This document shows positions 46,304 to 59,800 of a DNA stretch of 64,000 nt, piece by piece. The stretch covers positions 1-64,000 of the forward strand of contig JAOCPU010000053.1 in NCBI GenBank assembly GCA_035772785.1, read 5' to 3'. The notes under the pieces were generated by a model. That model saw only the letters and a program-made list of their open reading frames with translations, searched no databases and was not told where the DNA came from. Both the position numbers and the translations under genes were made by a program. Each line of letters opens with the position of its first letter. Position 1 is the first letter of the stretch. The DNA comes from Phlebiopsis flavidoalba (lineage: Eukaryota > Basidiomycota > Agaricomycetes > Polyporales > Phanerochaetaceae).

Positions 46304-47984
46304 GAAGGTTCTGGGAAAGGATAGGTATGAGTAGCGTGGATGGAGCCAGAGGGTATGGAGAAAAGAGCGCACGAGAATGGGACCCCCCAGCTTGAGTCGA
46401 CCAGTCCCAGCACTGATGAACGTTAGCCCTATTTCCTAGAGCGAACAAGCGGAAAGTGACGGTTCAGATCAACCTCCATTCGCAGCTATGTCTGAAGTGT
46501 GATGACTGTTCCTTCCGGCCTATTGCGAAGTGCTCAGACCCCGCCTCTGCGTGAGAGGTACCGTTGAGGCCGCTTCCATTTTCAGCAGGTTTAGCGTTGT
46601 ATATCACGGAGAATCACCATACGGAGGAGCGTGCTCAGACAGCTTTGACATGTGGCGGCCACTGAAGCATATGTATCTGTTGAGACATGTCCTTTTTCCC
46701 GATGCCCTACGCGACGAAAGAACATCAGAGGTTTCCTGTGCATAGCGAGCGAATACTCACCCTGCTGCCCTTGCCGTATGAACGACACAGTCCCTCCACG
46801 TCTCCGGAGTCACCTCACGGTATAACATTCTCCTCAGGCTCTTCACAATACCCTCCACAGCTCAAGTATGCCAGGTATCCGCATTTCGACAGACATTTTG
46901 ATGAAGGGCTAACGACCTTAATACGGTTTCGCGGAGGGTGGACCCCCGGAGATGCGAAGCCTGGTGAGATGATCTTGACAATTGAGCGATACGTGCCAGT
47001 GGGAAAAGCAAAGGAATGATTGACCGGAGTGACTGACCGACCTCTGGCACATCAAGCACTCTTCCTAGACGAAATCACAGCGTCACAAGAATCCACAAGC
47101 AAAGCTCCCTGTACGTACATATAGCGTACGCTTTATTAGAGCGCAGTATCATGAGCTCATGCTCGCGCATTAAGGATACACAGAGTGCTGTGCTGTGCAG
47201 CCCGTGGAGGTCAAGAGAAAACGCGCGCATGGTAGGGCTTGCTGGCCGGGGAACTTTAAGAGCCCGATCAGTGATTGCGGGCAAATGCCGAGACGCTGCC
47301 AAAACTTGTATCCCCCCGAAAACCTCTACTCCACCGACCGCGATGGCCATCGAGCATGCATTAGCAACCTTGCCAGAAATGATGCAAATCATCACCTATT
47401 ACTCTAAAGCTTGTCATCATCAACATTCTCAACTACAGTTTCGCCTCGACTTGGCCGCTCTTCGTCGAAAAACTGGAGTCGTTGGTTCGATCCCTGCTGT
47501 GAGCACACTCATCGAACATTGTTTCAAGCCAGTCAAGTCACACTCTCAAGCTTCAGAGAGAACGCCAGTGTCCAAGCACCGGTGGCTCTAATCAGAGGCA
47601 CCCTTTCCGAAATTGATGTGATCAGAGGATCGTATGGCCTCATGTGCCTTGATACTTGTTGGTCTAGGTACACCATCCATGGGTCGTGCTTCTGACGGAA
47701 TCTACATAGTCTCAACAATCCACCTCTGGAGAAACTCCTTCTAAAGATCATGAAGCGGATTCTCCACGTAGAGATAGCACATCTGGGGTACGAAGGTGTG
47801 TCTTGAGTGTCCTTCCTCTGACTCGTCCATTGACCCGTTAGTAAAGATATTTCGCACGGTATGCGCGCATGACCTCTAGACATTAAATCTCGAAGGAGAG
47901 GAATGTTTGCAACAAGGATACATAAAACCGCGTTTGAGAGCCTCGCAGACATCCTGCAGTCTCCACATTGCGCAACGAGGGAAA
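46304..47984. other. 1.7 kb of unassigned sequence upstream of phytase and surface protein
   Basis: A divergent interval between the minus-strand surface protein and the plus-strand phytase. Plus-strand segments at 46687-47019 and 47151-47591 are the longest open stretches but show no known motif. They could be chance frames. No repeat or RNA gene recognised. Confidence 0.3.
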
Positions 47985-49671
47985 ATGAAGGCTACCCGCA
48001 TCCCAACGGTTGCTATCCTACTCTCCGTCCTATTGTCCGTGAGCGCAGCACCCACTTCAAAGGAAGAAACACTTTTGCTCTCTATCCCGAGGAGCGAGCA
48101 GCTTCTTTGGGCAGAATACGCGCCCCCACTTCGCCCTCGGACGATATGAAGCTCCACCTGTCAACTGTGCGATAGATCAGGTGAGAACCACGGCCGGGAT
48201 CTCCTCCTCTCAGAGTTACTGATGCAAATTCAGGTTAACATTGTAAAAGCGTCGTTTTTTTCCTTTGCTACCCCGGACGATTTTAATGTGGACCCGCAGC
48301 TTCAGCGTCACGGTGCGCGCTTCCCAACGTCAGCTGCCGCCGCTGGCATTGTTGCTGCTCTGGGCAAAATACAATCCGTGCAAAGCTTCAACCATCCCGA
48401 TCTACAGTTCCTACATAACTTCACGTATGACCTTGGTAGAAATGACTTGGTACCATTCGGTGCAACTCAGTACGTACTACTAGCGGTCGAACAGCCAAAC
48501 ATGACTTGATGTTCACCACCCAGATCGCAAGGACGCGGGCGTAGAAGCCTTTACGCGGTACTCGCACCTCTTCAAAACGAACAATGTCCCTTTCGTACGC
48601 TCGGATAGCAGTCAGCGTGTCATTGACAGTGCTAGATAAAAATTGGACCGCCGGTGAAGTCGTTCCGCATCGTTCGCCCCTTCGACCGAGGCTTACAGTA
48701 AAATAGGTGTCGCGGCTGCCAGCAACAGTCAGTTGTTCCCGAGGCTTGATGTAATCCTGAACTCAAGCGCAAGTCTATGTCTACAACTTCACTCACATTA
48801 TAATACTAATATTTACATAGGGGAATGATACACTGGAGAATTCTTGCCCGGCAGCGCCTACATCCGAGGCAGAAGACGAAACTTGGATCAACACCTTTGC
48901 ACCTCCGATCACGAAGTTTCCTCAACGACGCCGCTCCTGGATGCCAATTTTGACCAAACCAACCTCGACGTCTTCATTCTTATTACCCTTTGCCCATTTG
49001 AGACCGTCGCCAAGGAAACGAAGAGCCAGTTCTGCACGCTGTTCGAAGGCATACCCGGCGCGTTCGACGGACTCGAATATACCGGTGACTTAGATAAGTA
49101 TTACGGTACTGGGTGAGTTCAGCGTTCCATTCGAGTAAATATCTATAATCGCTAAACACACATGTTTTATGGTCAGCTACGGAAATCCGCTGGGCCGCGT
49201 GCCAAGGGTCGTCGGGTACGGTGAACGAGCTTCTCGCAAGACTCACGGGCACCCCCGTACACGACGAGACGACGACGAACCGCACGCTCGAACGCCGATT
49301 CGGCGACATTCCCGCTCAATCGCACTATCTATGCCGACTTTTCGCACGACGACCAAATCGCAGCCATTCTAGCGGCACTCGGACTCTTTAAGCAGACCGA
49401 GGATCTTGATCCTACGAAACCAAATCCGAGGAGGACGTGGCGCGCGAGCACACTCGTGCCCTTCTCGGGACGCATGGTAGTGGAAAGGTTGAGGTGCAGG
49501 GGGGACGAGGCCATGGTCAGGATATTCGTTCAGGATATCCTAATGAACCTGGCCTTCTGTGGCTACGCTGACCCGAGTGGGCTGTGCACCCTGGAGAAAT
49601 TTTGCGAAAGAGTCAGACATACGCGGAGAGTAGTGGAGGAGGCGACTTTCTAAAATGTGTTTCGCGACTAG
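47985..49671 (+). CDS. Secreted histidine acid phosphatase (phytase family), frameshifted
   Basis: A secreted phosphomonoesterase of histidine phosphatase clan 2, most like fungal phytases; releases phosphate from phytate or other esters outside the cell. The ATG at 47985 gives a signal peptide (MKATRIPTVAILLSVLLSVS followed by AAPTS). After LLWAEYAP and CAIDQ there are introns (one at 48243-48299) and then the catalytic RHGARFP at 48306-48326. Next are FLHNFTYDLGRNDLVPFGAT (near 48410-48470), EAFTRYSHLFKTNNVPFVR, SSQRVIDSA, TSEAEDETWINTFAPPITKF (near 48867-48925), LCPFETVAKE, GLEYTGDLDKYYG, an intron near 49112-49176, YGNPLGR, then the C-terminal DFSHDDQI with the catalytic HD at 49345-49350, ALGLFKQTEDL, WRASTLVPFSGRMVVERLRC, ILMNLAFCGYADPSGLCTLE and a Gly/Ser-rich end. 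Breaks at about 48110, 48480-48530, 49190 and 49600. Both catalytic motifs are intact. The exact stop depends on a frameshift near 49600. Confidence 0.94.
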
Positions 49672-50621
49672 CGCTGCAACGAACACGCCATAGTCAAATC
49701 GCTCAATCTTCGTAATGACAGCGCCTTGGACACCATCGCAGTATGATGAATATGAGAAGGAGAACATCGGTCATACCGGGGGAAACTCATTGATGACGGG
49801 TGAGCCGGAAAATTATACCTTGCCAGGATACTCACGACTATGACTTTGATCGAACATGACCGGGTCAACGTGATGTTCACCACACACAGCCTACGAGATG
49901 CTACAGCTCGGGTCAATTCCCGAAACATGGAAGAGGCTCACGAGCACTCTACCCGGCAGTAAATGGCTCTTACGGAAATCCTCACAAGGTTAGCGGTCGC
50001 GAATCGGCATTAGAGCTCCAGAAGCAATATTGGGCGGTCTCAATCAGTCGTTCATGCCACTCATCTGGACACATCGCACGGCCAGGCATTTACTACGATC
50101 ACGAAGATCATCAGACCACAAACCAGATGGGACTTGCCGCGCCTTCTGAGGGCGGATTTATTGTACGTGTATTCAGTATGTGCATTCAGCTCGCTTTCAA
50201 CTTATCTGATGGTCTCGTCGGCCGTAGGAGTCTTCTGAGATTTCATTTAAAGTGACATGAGATATATCTCACCGCAGTCTAGCAATGGATTGAGTTCACC
50301 ATGAGACGACGGGATTTCATGTGAGCTATTGGTAACCATCATGAATTCGTCAGGCGACTATGCCCGATCAGAGAACATTGACTATCAGAGTGCGGGACAG
50401 CGATTCTCATTGTAAAAAAAAGGGCCCTTCAGTGTGTCCTTCCCTCTGCATTCGCCCTTCGTCTCTTTAAGCTCCTCACCCCACAGGGACACACGGACGG
50501 CTGGCCCGATTTCTGCGCATCGGTCCGCTTATGGTGCTGGTTCAAGGGGCCGTCTTGTGGGTTTTGTTTCTCAGACTTTGGAGTGTAATTCCTCACGGCT
50601 TGTTAAAGCGACGCAGCTGGA
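49672..50621. other. Intergenic between phytase and DUF6533 gene
   Basis: About 950 bases with only short open segments. A run of A is at about 50414-50421. The promoter of the DUF6533 gene should be at its right end. No gene identified. Confidence 0.4.
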
Positions 50622-52205
50622 GTGTGTGACCTAATTGGAAGCGGTAAGCGTAAATCCGACGTGCTTGAGAGAGCCAAATCTAATTCGTGTCTTAGTCATT
50701 ACTTTTTCTACGACTACGTTCTCACCTTCCAAACGGAATATGAGAGCGTGTGGCGCAGGCGCATTCATCAAGGGTCGTTGCTTTTCTATCTCAATCGTTA
50801 TTTGGGTGTGATATTTGTGGGTAACGTGTACTACTGAATGCTTCTCCTGTCTAACTGTACACTCTAGGCGATTGTTACACTTATGATTTCGTCATGGTCA
50901 AAGGCGCGTAAAAAATAGTCCACTTAGATTCGTCTGCTCACTCACAGTGTATAATTCTCCAGAGGTACGGTGTTTTCCCCAGTTTCACGCCAACTACGCG
51001 ACTTCCATCGATCCTTTTATGTAGCTGTAGGGGAATACATTTATTCCGCGAAATATCATTGGTCATCTCTCAAATCATCATCTGTAGTAAGTGAAAACCC
51101 GATGCCTTCTGTGACGCATACCTGATCAAACTGACGATGCGAACCAGCTGTACAATTTCTGAGGGTCAGAGCATTATATCGCAAAGATTTCGTGATTACG
51201 GCGCTTTTGGCTCTGACGATTCTAGGTGGAATTATCATATCCTTAGTGAGTACTCATCATTTGGCTTGATGACTGTGTCGAAATAATGGTGATATGAACT
51301 CATTCTTATAAGGTCATGTTTTTCCGTCAAAATCAAGGTTCGGGAATAACGCTCTCACCAACGGAGTGTCTCTCGTTCGTGTCAAATCAATCGTATGTGT
51401 TTGATTCAAATTCGTGTAAGATACCGCTCAAACGTAGCTGTACTTCGTTTATAGAGCCATTTGTACGGTCAGCAGATTTGGTGAAGTCATTATGGATACT
51501 TACGTATATGTTCAGGGATCGCGGCACCATGGGAGAGCAGTGCTCACTTTCGACACTTTGGTGTTCGTTCTGGTGGCAACGAAGACCTTTCGCATCTGGT
51601 GTGTACAAAAAGAATGTAGCAGTGCGCAGGTGTTTCAGAACGATGTTTGAAGATGGTAGATTTCGCAATATGCTCTCATGAGGGTGACGCCGTGCTGACG
51701 ATATGGCTGGAGGCGCCCTATATTTTATGTGAGCTCGGAAGAGACAGTTCAGACCCCAATACTCACCTAGCGCTTTTCATGTGCAGTGTTATTGCCTGCT
51801 GCCAGTGCGCCAACGTCCTTGGCTTCTATGTACGTTCTGAGCACAAAGTCCTATCTGAGATGTAAATTACATCCTGACGCCTTCTAGAAACAGATCCTTC
51901 CGGTACGACCCTCGGGCAGCCTCTCCAGAGCTTCCCACTTGAACTCATGCTTTCCGGTGGCAGGGAGGGCTTCAAGGACATGCTCACCTCCCCTATCAAC
52001 GGGTACGCGACGGACCAGCCTTATCTACCTCGTAACATCTGACGCCAAGAGCCACAGCATTTCCATCGTCATGATTTCAAGGGCTGATGCTCAATCTGTA
52101 TCAGGACATGGCATACGCAGAACGGTCCCAGATCGTCACTACCAAGGCTTTTGCCGATGCGTTGACCAGTGTGATCGATGCGCCTGACTCGGACGACGAA
52201 TATAG
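50622..52205 (+). CDS. DUF6533 multi-pass membrane protein, frameshifted
   Basis: A member of the DUF6533 family, another basidiomycete multi-helix membrane protein group of unknown role. The diagnostic start of the domain is YDYVLTFQTEYESVWRRRI (near 50708-50765), followed by LLFYLNRYLGVIF (near 50776-50815). Then VRALYRKDFVITALLALTIL (near 51160-51220), GGIIIS, LVFVLVATKTFRI (near 51560-51600), FRTMFEDGRFRNM (near 51638-51680), a hydrophobic stretch ending ANVLGFY (near 51810-51830) and a hydrophilic tail. The true ATG is uncertain: 50622 is the first in frame with the motif. Five or more frame changes; the last exons and stop are approximate. Confidence 0.75.
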
Positions 52206-52451
52206 CTAGATGACCTAGCACTGCGTAATATGGAATATCGGAATGCCCGTCGTGTAAGATGCAAACCGAGAAATACTTTCACATTTTTAAGGTTTTGTTC
52301 CGCGCAGTCACTCCTCGAACTCTGTGCAAAAGTACTATTCAGACAACAACTGCAATAAAATCGAATTAAGTAGTCCATATCAAAACAGTGGGCTTTTAAG
52401 ATAAACGGAGGCTTGTAAACCAAAATACCAGCGATAGATCCTGCCCTCATA

Positions 52452-53773
52452 TCATGTTAGCCATGATATGAAGGTGGGGGCTCCGAACCCATATCTTCCA
52501 TCGTCCGCTTCAACTGGGGCTGGGTCGGGTGGTGTATACGAAGGAGCAGAAGGTCTCTTGATATCCCTGCGTAGGCCACCCACTGGATGAGGATTCCGAA
52601 GAGCGGGCGGACGGGGGCTCGGGCTCGTCGTTTGTAGGAAACAATGCAATCATGCTTCGATGGATGTCCTCAGCGTTCTCTGGTGAATCATCGGGGGGGT
52701 AGCGGAAGACGTAGAGGGGTATACACGTGTGCTTGAGAGTGCTCGGGAATGTGGTGTACTCTGCCATGGACGGTTGAACTGCCCACTGCGCGGAGCACGT
52801 CGCCGCTGGCGTCTCCAGCTTATGACAAGAATGATTATAGCCCCCACGATGAGTAAAGGAGCAAGTACGGCAGGTAGAACAGTGTGCAAAGCGCTCCGCG
52901 TCGTGTTCAGATGTGTGTACGGCATTCGAGACCACCGGATGTTGCTGTGTACTGGTCGTCGGCGCCGGTGTAAACGATGTGATGCCGTGGGAGGGGTTGT
53001 GGCAGAAGCAGCGGACGGAAACGTGGATGTTCCGCTCGAGCTGCTAGGGGTTTCAGTCCCTGTGGAGCTTGGTGCGGAGCCCGTGGTCAACGTAGAGCTG
53101 CTTGACGTTCCAGCGGGTCCTGACTGGGCCAGAAACGGAGATGCGTCCCTGCACCAGTGGTAGGTGACGACGTGGCAACGCTTCCTTCCGATTGCGGTGG
53201 TAGTTGGTGGTAGCAGCTGTAGACGTGGGGCTGGATAAAGTAGGGCCAATCACGGATGTGTATTGAAGAAAGTCGAACCAGTGTATGGGAAATCCCGGAT
53301 AATCGTCCTTGACTACGTCAACGGTCAGGGTATGTAGGCCATTCGAGAGGGTGGGTGAGATGTAGAATAGTTGACCGTAGACTGTAATTGACGCATTTGG
53401 TAGGAGCGTCGCGATGGGAGGCGGTTTCGTCGATGGTTGTAAATGACTTGACTCCTTGGGTAGTCCGAAAGCAGTTCCGGTAATGGTGCCAAATACCGAT
53501 ACGGTGATGCCTACAACGAGGAGGACATATTTGAGGTCAGCTTCGTCATGAGAAAACGCCTACTAAGTACCAACAAAATTAAATGTGAAGGAAGACACCA
53601 TTTCCAGAGGGCCCAGATGTAGAAACTAAAAGAGTTCGTTCAGCTAGCTCACAGTGTACGACGGCGAGGGACGTGCGTACAAGTCGTACTCCGAGGGCGA
53701 ACCACCTTGTCTCCATGTCCCGTCGTACGTGAATGCTCGGATCGCGGTCGTCCACCTTGATGACCGTAGACAT
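52452..53773 (-). CDS. Single-pass cell-surface protein with Ser/Thr-rich stalk, copy 2
   Basis: Paralog of the 44.9-46.3 kb surface protein. The ATG at 53773 opens MSTVIKVDDRDPSI, then in the next frame TYDGTWRQGGSPSEYD, matching the VDD..S.I.Y.G.W..GGS..EY pattern of copy 1. After introns come SGPSGNGVF, FNFVG, ITVSVFGTITG, LSNGLHTLTVDVVKDDYPGF and the ectodomain end HWFDFLQY (near 53260-53285). A Ser/Thr-rich stalk (near 52990-53130) leads to the transmembrane helix TVLPAVLAPLLIVGAIIILV (near 52835-52895), a basic stop-transfer segment RRQRRR, and a tail with SAPSYTPPDPAPV (near 52500-52540), again a PxY-type motif, and a stop near 52452. Frame breaks in the N-terminal exon, the stalk and the tail. 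Function unknown; receptor or wall sensor is speculation. Confidence 0.76.
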
Positions 53774-56700
53774 ACGCCGCACCCACTCTACGCTCCAAGA
53801 TTAATGGCTGGATAGAAAGAGAGGAAAGAGCACACTTCCAAGCGTCCTTAAATTCACTTTTCGAGGGATCAGATCTCGTCCGTCCGCTGCCCAATGTCGC
53901 ATCAACTATACCTTCGACGATGTATGAATTCAGACTCGCATGGGAGTTTTGAATGTGGATTCCGCCATCTTGATGGCGTCGTCGCCGTCATCTTCTGGAC
54001 AAGGCCAGCATCAAACCCTGCGATTTGAGGCCCTTCCATGCACCATGGTCTACGCAGGTAAAGACCGTCCATGCGCTCATAGTCTGAGCGGGGTTCAGCT
54101 ATGAGCAAATTTCTCAAAGCAATTATCAAGGAGGGGGCGTACCTTCGCTGGGAGACTGAGACGCCGTGGAGGATATTTATGATGCCGCGCAGACGCAACA
54201 GGCCCGACAAGCCCATCTCGAAGATTGCACCTCTGATGTTCGGTCTGACAGGAAGTGGTGGGAGGTGCAAGGAACGCCAATCTCAGGAATGACAACTAGA
54301 AGATCCTGCGATGATGTCTTAGCCAATGAAATTGGGTGCTTCAGGTAGGCGCTGTGCACATGCCACGGTAATACTGATATTGATGTCTCGCCTGATAAAA
54401 AAACGCGGTAGTGGAGTATCGTGAGATTCTCGACTAGGGGGGCGATGGTCGTCGCAAAACGGGGAGGGGGCTGCGACGAGCCAGCGGTCCCGGAATTCCT
54501 GCCACAGCACATCAACTAGCGTGCAGATATTACGATGAGTACGAGAGACAAACACGAAGAAAAAGAACGCACACGAGACCAAGCAGCAAAATCTCAAAAT
54601 CGGCAATTATGGGACGAATTACGGAGTGCTTTCGACATTCACAGAACCGGCCGCCGCTTTCATGGTGGCAAATTATAGGCGCTCGGATGAGCACAAGAGC
54701 GAAATGTTGGCTGTTCGCGAAAAGCGGCAGTGACGAGAACAAAAGTGAGATATGCGATTCGTCACGGTGTAGGCGTTTAACTGGCTATGCAATCTGCGAC
54801 AATCAGAGTACTATCAGCCCATGGTGATAGCGTCCGATCTGCGTCGGATCCGATTTGCAACTTCTTGGTGAAACGCACACGGGTGTGAATCGACAGCACG
54901 GGCACACGGTGTCGGCTGTGTCGAAAGTTTCGAGGAGCGAGCGCCGAAAGCGAATAGTGTGCTCTGAATCGCCTGAGCTAAACGACGGTGTCGCGAGATG
55001 AAGGCCGAGTCTGCGAGATGTCGTGTGCTGAAGACGATTTTTCCTGACCGGCTGAAAGCGGTTACAACGTAGGTGTTCGAAGTAGTACTACTGGTGTGGC
55101 GCAGCTTCCTATGCCTGGCCCAAAAGCGAAATGGGAGTGGCTCAGAAACGGACGACGGGAGGGTGCTCGACGCCCTCAGCTTCACATGGGTACATCTCGC
55201 GCACGATGGGATTGGCGCGGCCTAAGTGAGCGGAGAGTGTAGAAGGGCTGGGCGCGGGGGTTACCTGAGTCCCCGAAAAAGGGCGCAGACCTGATAAAAC
55301 GCTGACGGTGCTGATGTTGGATGCGAGGCTCGACAAGCGTGTGGAACCAGTGCAGACGATGGCTGCCAGGGGGGCAAGCGCACAAAGAGCAATGCACATG
55401 CACAGATATGGAGGGGTAAACGCACGGTCGCCACGTTGCGATGATTGGCAGACTCGGTCCTGGTCACGTGCTCCGAATGGTCGGGGTGGGGTTATGTTTG
55501 GCTCACAGGATCGGAAAAGGTGCATGTCGGACGATTGGCTAGTAGGTAGTAGCCCTGCGGTTGCATTGAGATGATCAGTGATGCCCTCTGACACGATGCA
55601 TCAGACAGTCTATTAATTTATAAATGCGACGCGGATTTGGTAAATGCGGGTTTCTGACGAAGTTTGAAACAGTCGGGCGCAGCTCAAACCTCTGGGATCA
55701 CTTCAATAGCTTCTCGAACGTTAGACGAAACGCGAAAAAATAGAGGAACAGCTAACGCCACGAAACACCATGGCTTCTTGCTCGCGCTTCAAGTTCTTGC
55801 ACATACCAAATGATCTGCGCGTTTCGCGGCGCACCCTCAGGAGAGCAACGGTTTGTCTTGAAAAGCAAGGTTGTGGATACAAAACCCAGGCTGCACTCCC
55901 AGGCTACAGAGCATGTGCTGGAGAACGCCGCGAATTTTGGACAAGGAGAGGGAATCACGGGAGCTTACAGGTCAAGATATGGAGTGAAGAGTCGCGTCTA
56001 GCCTGGTTTAGACGTGAGACCACCCTCATACTCGATTTTCCGATCGCGACGCGCAATAAAAGCGAGATCAAAGCCGAAGCCCGAGTTGACTGTCTTGGCT
56101 CCTGAGGGGTATTGGGATCGCACAAGAATACAAACAGGAAAGACACCGAGGAGAGCGCGTCGAGGCTTTCAAAAACACGCTCTCTGGGGCGACAAGACAA
56201 AGGGCCCGACGCGACGGTGGTGAAGGAAGGGCACAGAAGCGCACGAAAGGAATAAACGGCTGGTCACGTGAAAGGTGCACGTGGCACAAACGCCGTCGCG
56301 GCTCCGGCCCACCGCGGGCCGGATGGGACGCAGATTCTTCCCTCTCTGGTCGAATCGAGGCTGGGAATCGTTGTACGCGGGTTGGTCTGGGAGCGTGTGA
56401 CTAGTGGTAGCAGGGCGCAGCTTAGGGATAGGGTCAGCCCGCTGATTTGAAGCGACGTGGTCGTTCTCAGCCTGCCTGGCATTGCCTTCTGCGATGCCAG
56501 TAGCGAAAAACAGTACCAGATGTAACGCAGACGGTGCGCGAAGTACGAGGAAACCGACAAATGGTCTGTTGGAGGTGCAGAGGAAGAGATGCAACAGGGA
56601 CAGCTTGGAGCGCCGCCTGGGAGAATAGAGAGAGAGCAAGGACCAACGCGCGTTCCTATGAGAGAATAGAGTTTCGGGGATTCCAGAAGTACCTATGTAC

Positions 56701-56875
56701 ACAAGTGGCGCCCCACGTGCGACCACCAATAAGTATGATGTGGCCGGCGGCTACGGCCACCTCGAAGGTGCATAGCCCCCGCACGGCAATGGCTCACGGG
56801 CGCCGTCGATGCGTTGGTTACTACCGCGCAACGACCCCTAGAGCGAGGGCAACTCGATGCTCCCCGGCCTCCTTC
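53774..56875. other. 3.1 kb of unassigned, locally G+C-rich sequence
   Basis: Open stretches exist on the minus strand at 53902-54270, 55142-55594 (with a hydrophobic YLCMCIALCALAPLAAIVC) and 56169-56729 (186 codons), and on the plus strand at 55770-56105. None shows a family motif, and G+C-rich sequence gives long chance frames. 55142-55594 might encode part of a membrane or secreted protein. I cannot support a gene call. Confidence 0.3.
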
Positions 56876-56898
56876 TTTTTTTTTTTTTTTTTTTTTTT
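56876..56898. repeat. Homopolymer, 23 T
   Basis: An uninterrupted run of 23 T, the longest homopolymer in the window, in G+C-rich unassigned sequence. On the minus strand it reads as poly-A. It could be a simple microsatellite or the tail of a retroposed copy; no target-site duplication or flanking open frame supports the second. Confidence 0.9.
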
Positions 56899-59800
56899 CC
56901 CCGTAGCACAATAGTGTGGCCGTCACAGCGGGGGGGACTCAGGGGCTGATGCCAGTTGCAGAGTCGAGATGGAGGTGGAAGGGACGGAGAGCAGAGCGAG
57001 TCCAAGGATCCCGATGCCCAGTGCAAAAGAGAGACCGTGGAGCATGGAGAATATTAATGTTGTCCGGATGACCGGGGTGAGCTGGTGGACTGAGGTCAGA
57101 AGGGAGGATTGCCGTTGGCCAGACAGGCGTGGGAGCACTTGCGACGTGAATTGGTGCATCATCAAGTTTGCCTCGTTTCCACGTGGCTTTTCCTCCCCGA
57201 GGTCTCTGACCGAAACTTCCGCGCTGCGAGATTTTTTATTATTGGTACAGCTGGCCGAAGCCTATTGTCCGCCTTTAAAGCGACTTTCTGAGACTCATGG
57301 GCTCTGGTACTAACTGTAATGATGTCGAGGCAGCGAGCCAGAGCAGCGGCAAGAGGGCGATGAGACACAGTCTGGCAAATTCTCTTCAAATCAGGCTATA
57401 AATAGGCATGTGATAACCTATACATAAGAATTAGAGACCTGCCCTTAGATTTCCTGACAAAAAGGACTTGTATGCGAGACTGAGTCGCCTTTCTATGCGT
57501 TCTTCAGTCCACTTTCCATCACCAGGTTATCGTCCTGCCACAGCAAGCGCCAAAGTGTCGTCGGGATGCGCAGGAAGTGGCAATGCCGCCATCGACAGAT
57601 TATGCACTGCTATTGATTGCCTCTGTCAAATCTAGGAGTCAAAATGTATTCAATATGACACATTGTTCATGGTTTCTGCCTCAAACACCGCATATGTACC
57701 AAAACGCGATAGAGATCATGAATGTAGAGGCATATCAATATGATTCCATCCGTTTCGTTTTGAACTGGCCCTCTGGTCGACCTTCGGACAGCCACGACGG
57801 CTTATGTTGTTATCAACGTAAGTGTATACCGATGCAGGATTCAGGTAAATGGCACTTACTTCTGAGAAACATATATAGTGGCCTCGAAACGGACTGAAAA
57901 CTAAATTCAGCGGCTTGCGCAATGACCCAGCCCATAATGACCGTGAAGCTAGAGGGTCATGAGTATGATATGCCCATTGCGAGGAACAGCGGTGGGGATA
58001 GACGCACGGTATCCATGAAAAGCGCAGTTTGCCTTGTGTGCATACGAGTTAGGTCATACCTGGGCGGATCGTTATTGGGTAACTCACTATGACAGAGCCC
58101 ACGGCGAGTTCCGCAGTGTTATAGAGTTCTGATCATTGCTCTGTGGTAGAAGTCGACCCATTTTGACGGGCGGTACCAGGTGTGCGCTGAGGAGCAATCG
58201 ACTTCTCGCTGGTGCAGTGTAGTGTGCGCTGGGCTGAGTCCTGGTCTCGCTGAGAGAAGCGGAATTGCTGGCGCGAAGATGAGCAGTGTCGAATCGTGGC
58301 GAGAAGCAGTGTCCTGGATGGGGTCCTCGCGGTGAGTCAGTGTCCATCGGCGCGCTGAGTTGAGGCCTGCGTCTCCAGGAGAACCAGAACCACGCACCGC
58401 TGGCCCTGACGCTGGATGAGGAAGCGAGTCATGGTTAGAGGAGGGCGCTTCCAGGTTAGACGGTACCACCGGACTCCTGGCGGCGAGCAGTGCCGTTGGT
58501 GCCCTGAGGGTGGCGTTTGACACCGGGAGGAGTGGATCCGCGCTTGTTACCCGGATTAGGAGTTGAGTCGGGGCGGGATTGGTGTCCAGAATAGACAGAG
58601 GGTCGTCGTATAGAAATGACCAAGGGCCGACGGCAACGGCTCCAATACGGCTCCCACGAATGCTTGACCAAATTAACCCTCTACGCGTAAGACCGGGAAT
58701 CCATGTGCATCGATGAGGAGGTAGACATTCACTCCGATATCTATCGCAAGTGTAAGCTTATTGTAGTATATTGACCACGGAGACAGCGTACGCACAGCAG
58801 ATATCACGATGAGCATGACTGATGCCACCCATTTATTTTGGGGCCGGTTTTACAACGTTCTGAAGAGACGGTTTTGAGTGTGAACTGGTCGGAGTACCTT
58901 GTTGTACCATAAGTTATTTGATCTTTTCCAGAACGACACGGGCGGGCTTACTATACAGATAATCCCACGCGCTTGGGAAAAAATCGCCGAGGATGTGACA
59001 GAAGTATCCTAATGCCACATAAGTGTCTACATTACTGATCGCATGTAAGAGAACTTGGCCTACCAAAGACGAGAACAAGAGCTAGCTGTACATTGTAATG
59101 AGTATGACTGGTGGCTCGCTTTCAGTTACCTCTACTCACAGTGCGGCTAATGTGAAGACCATTTTCGGACACCCGCCACGTTTGAGCCAAAAGCACCGTT
59201 GGAGTATATCACAGTTGGTAGGATTGTTACCGTTACTGCTATCATGGACCGGTAGAAGATTGGGCGGCATACCACCTGTAAACTGCGTAAGGGTATCGTT
59301 TGGAGGTTGCTTGCCCGTCCGCCACCGACCTGGAGGCGCCTGCGCCTCTGATCGATCATGGGCAAGTAATGTGACCCCCAATACCAGCGCTGTGTTATGA
59401 GTAATGAGTTCATTCTACACCCGTTAGCGTATGTGCATGCGTACGTTTTGAGTGCTGAAAACGACGCCGACCACTACGCGAAGAAAAAATTAACACATTC
59501 CAGGAAGTAGCGTGAGATGCTAGGTTGGACTTACGAGTGTTCTGGACCAGCTCAGAATTATTCTTGACCATTGCAATGAGCTATACACCAAGACCGTCGT
59601 GGGTTCAAATGTTGAGAAGATAATGCAATGACGTACGCAGATTATAAACGGAACGCTTTAGAACGACGTGAGCATAAACATTAATTGAGAGTGTAGTAGC
59701 ACAATCTTACATATTTCCTGCACATGACCATTTCTCAAAATCAGGGCTTGAAATGAAAAACTTTGATAACTTACCGCCGTGATGTTGAGCAAATTAGCCA

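Noticed and set aside
56169..56729. 186-codon open frame on the minus strand
   Set aside because: G+C-rich sequence, several overlapping open frames of similar length on both strands, no motif. Kept only as a note on the unassigned region.
56876..56898. 23-T run as the poly-A tail of a minus-strand retroelement
   Set aside because: No reverse transcriptase or other element protein nearby, no visible target-site duplication. A simple homopolymer is the plainer reading.
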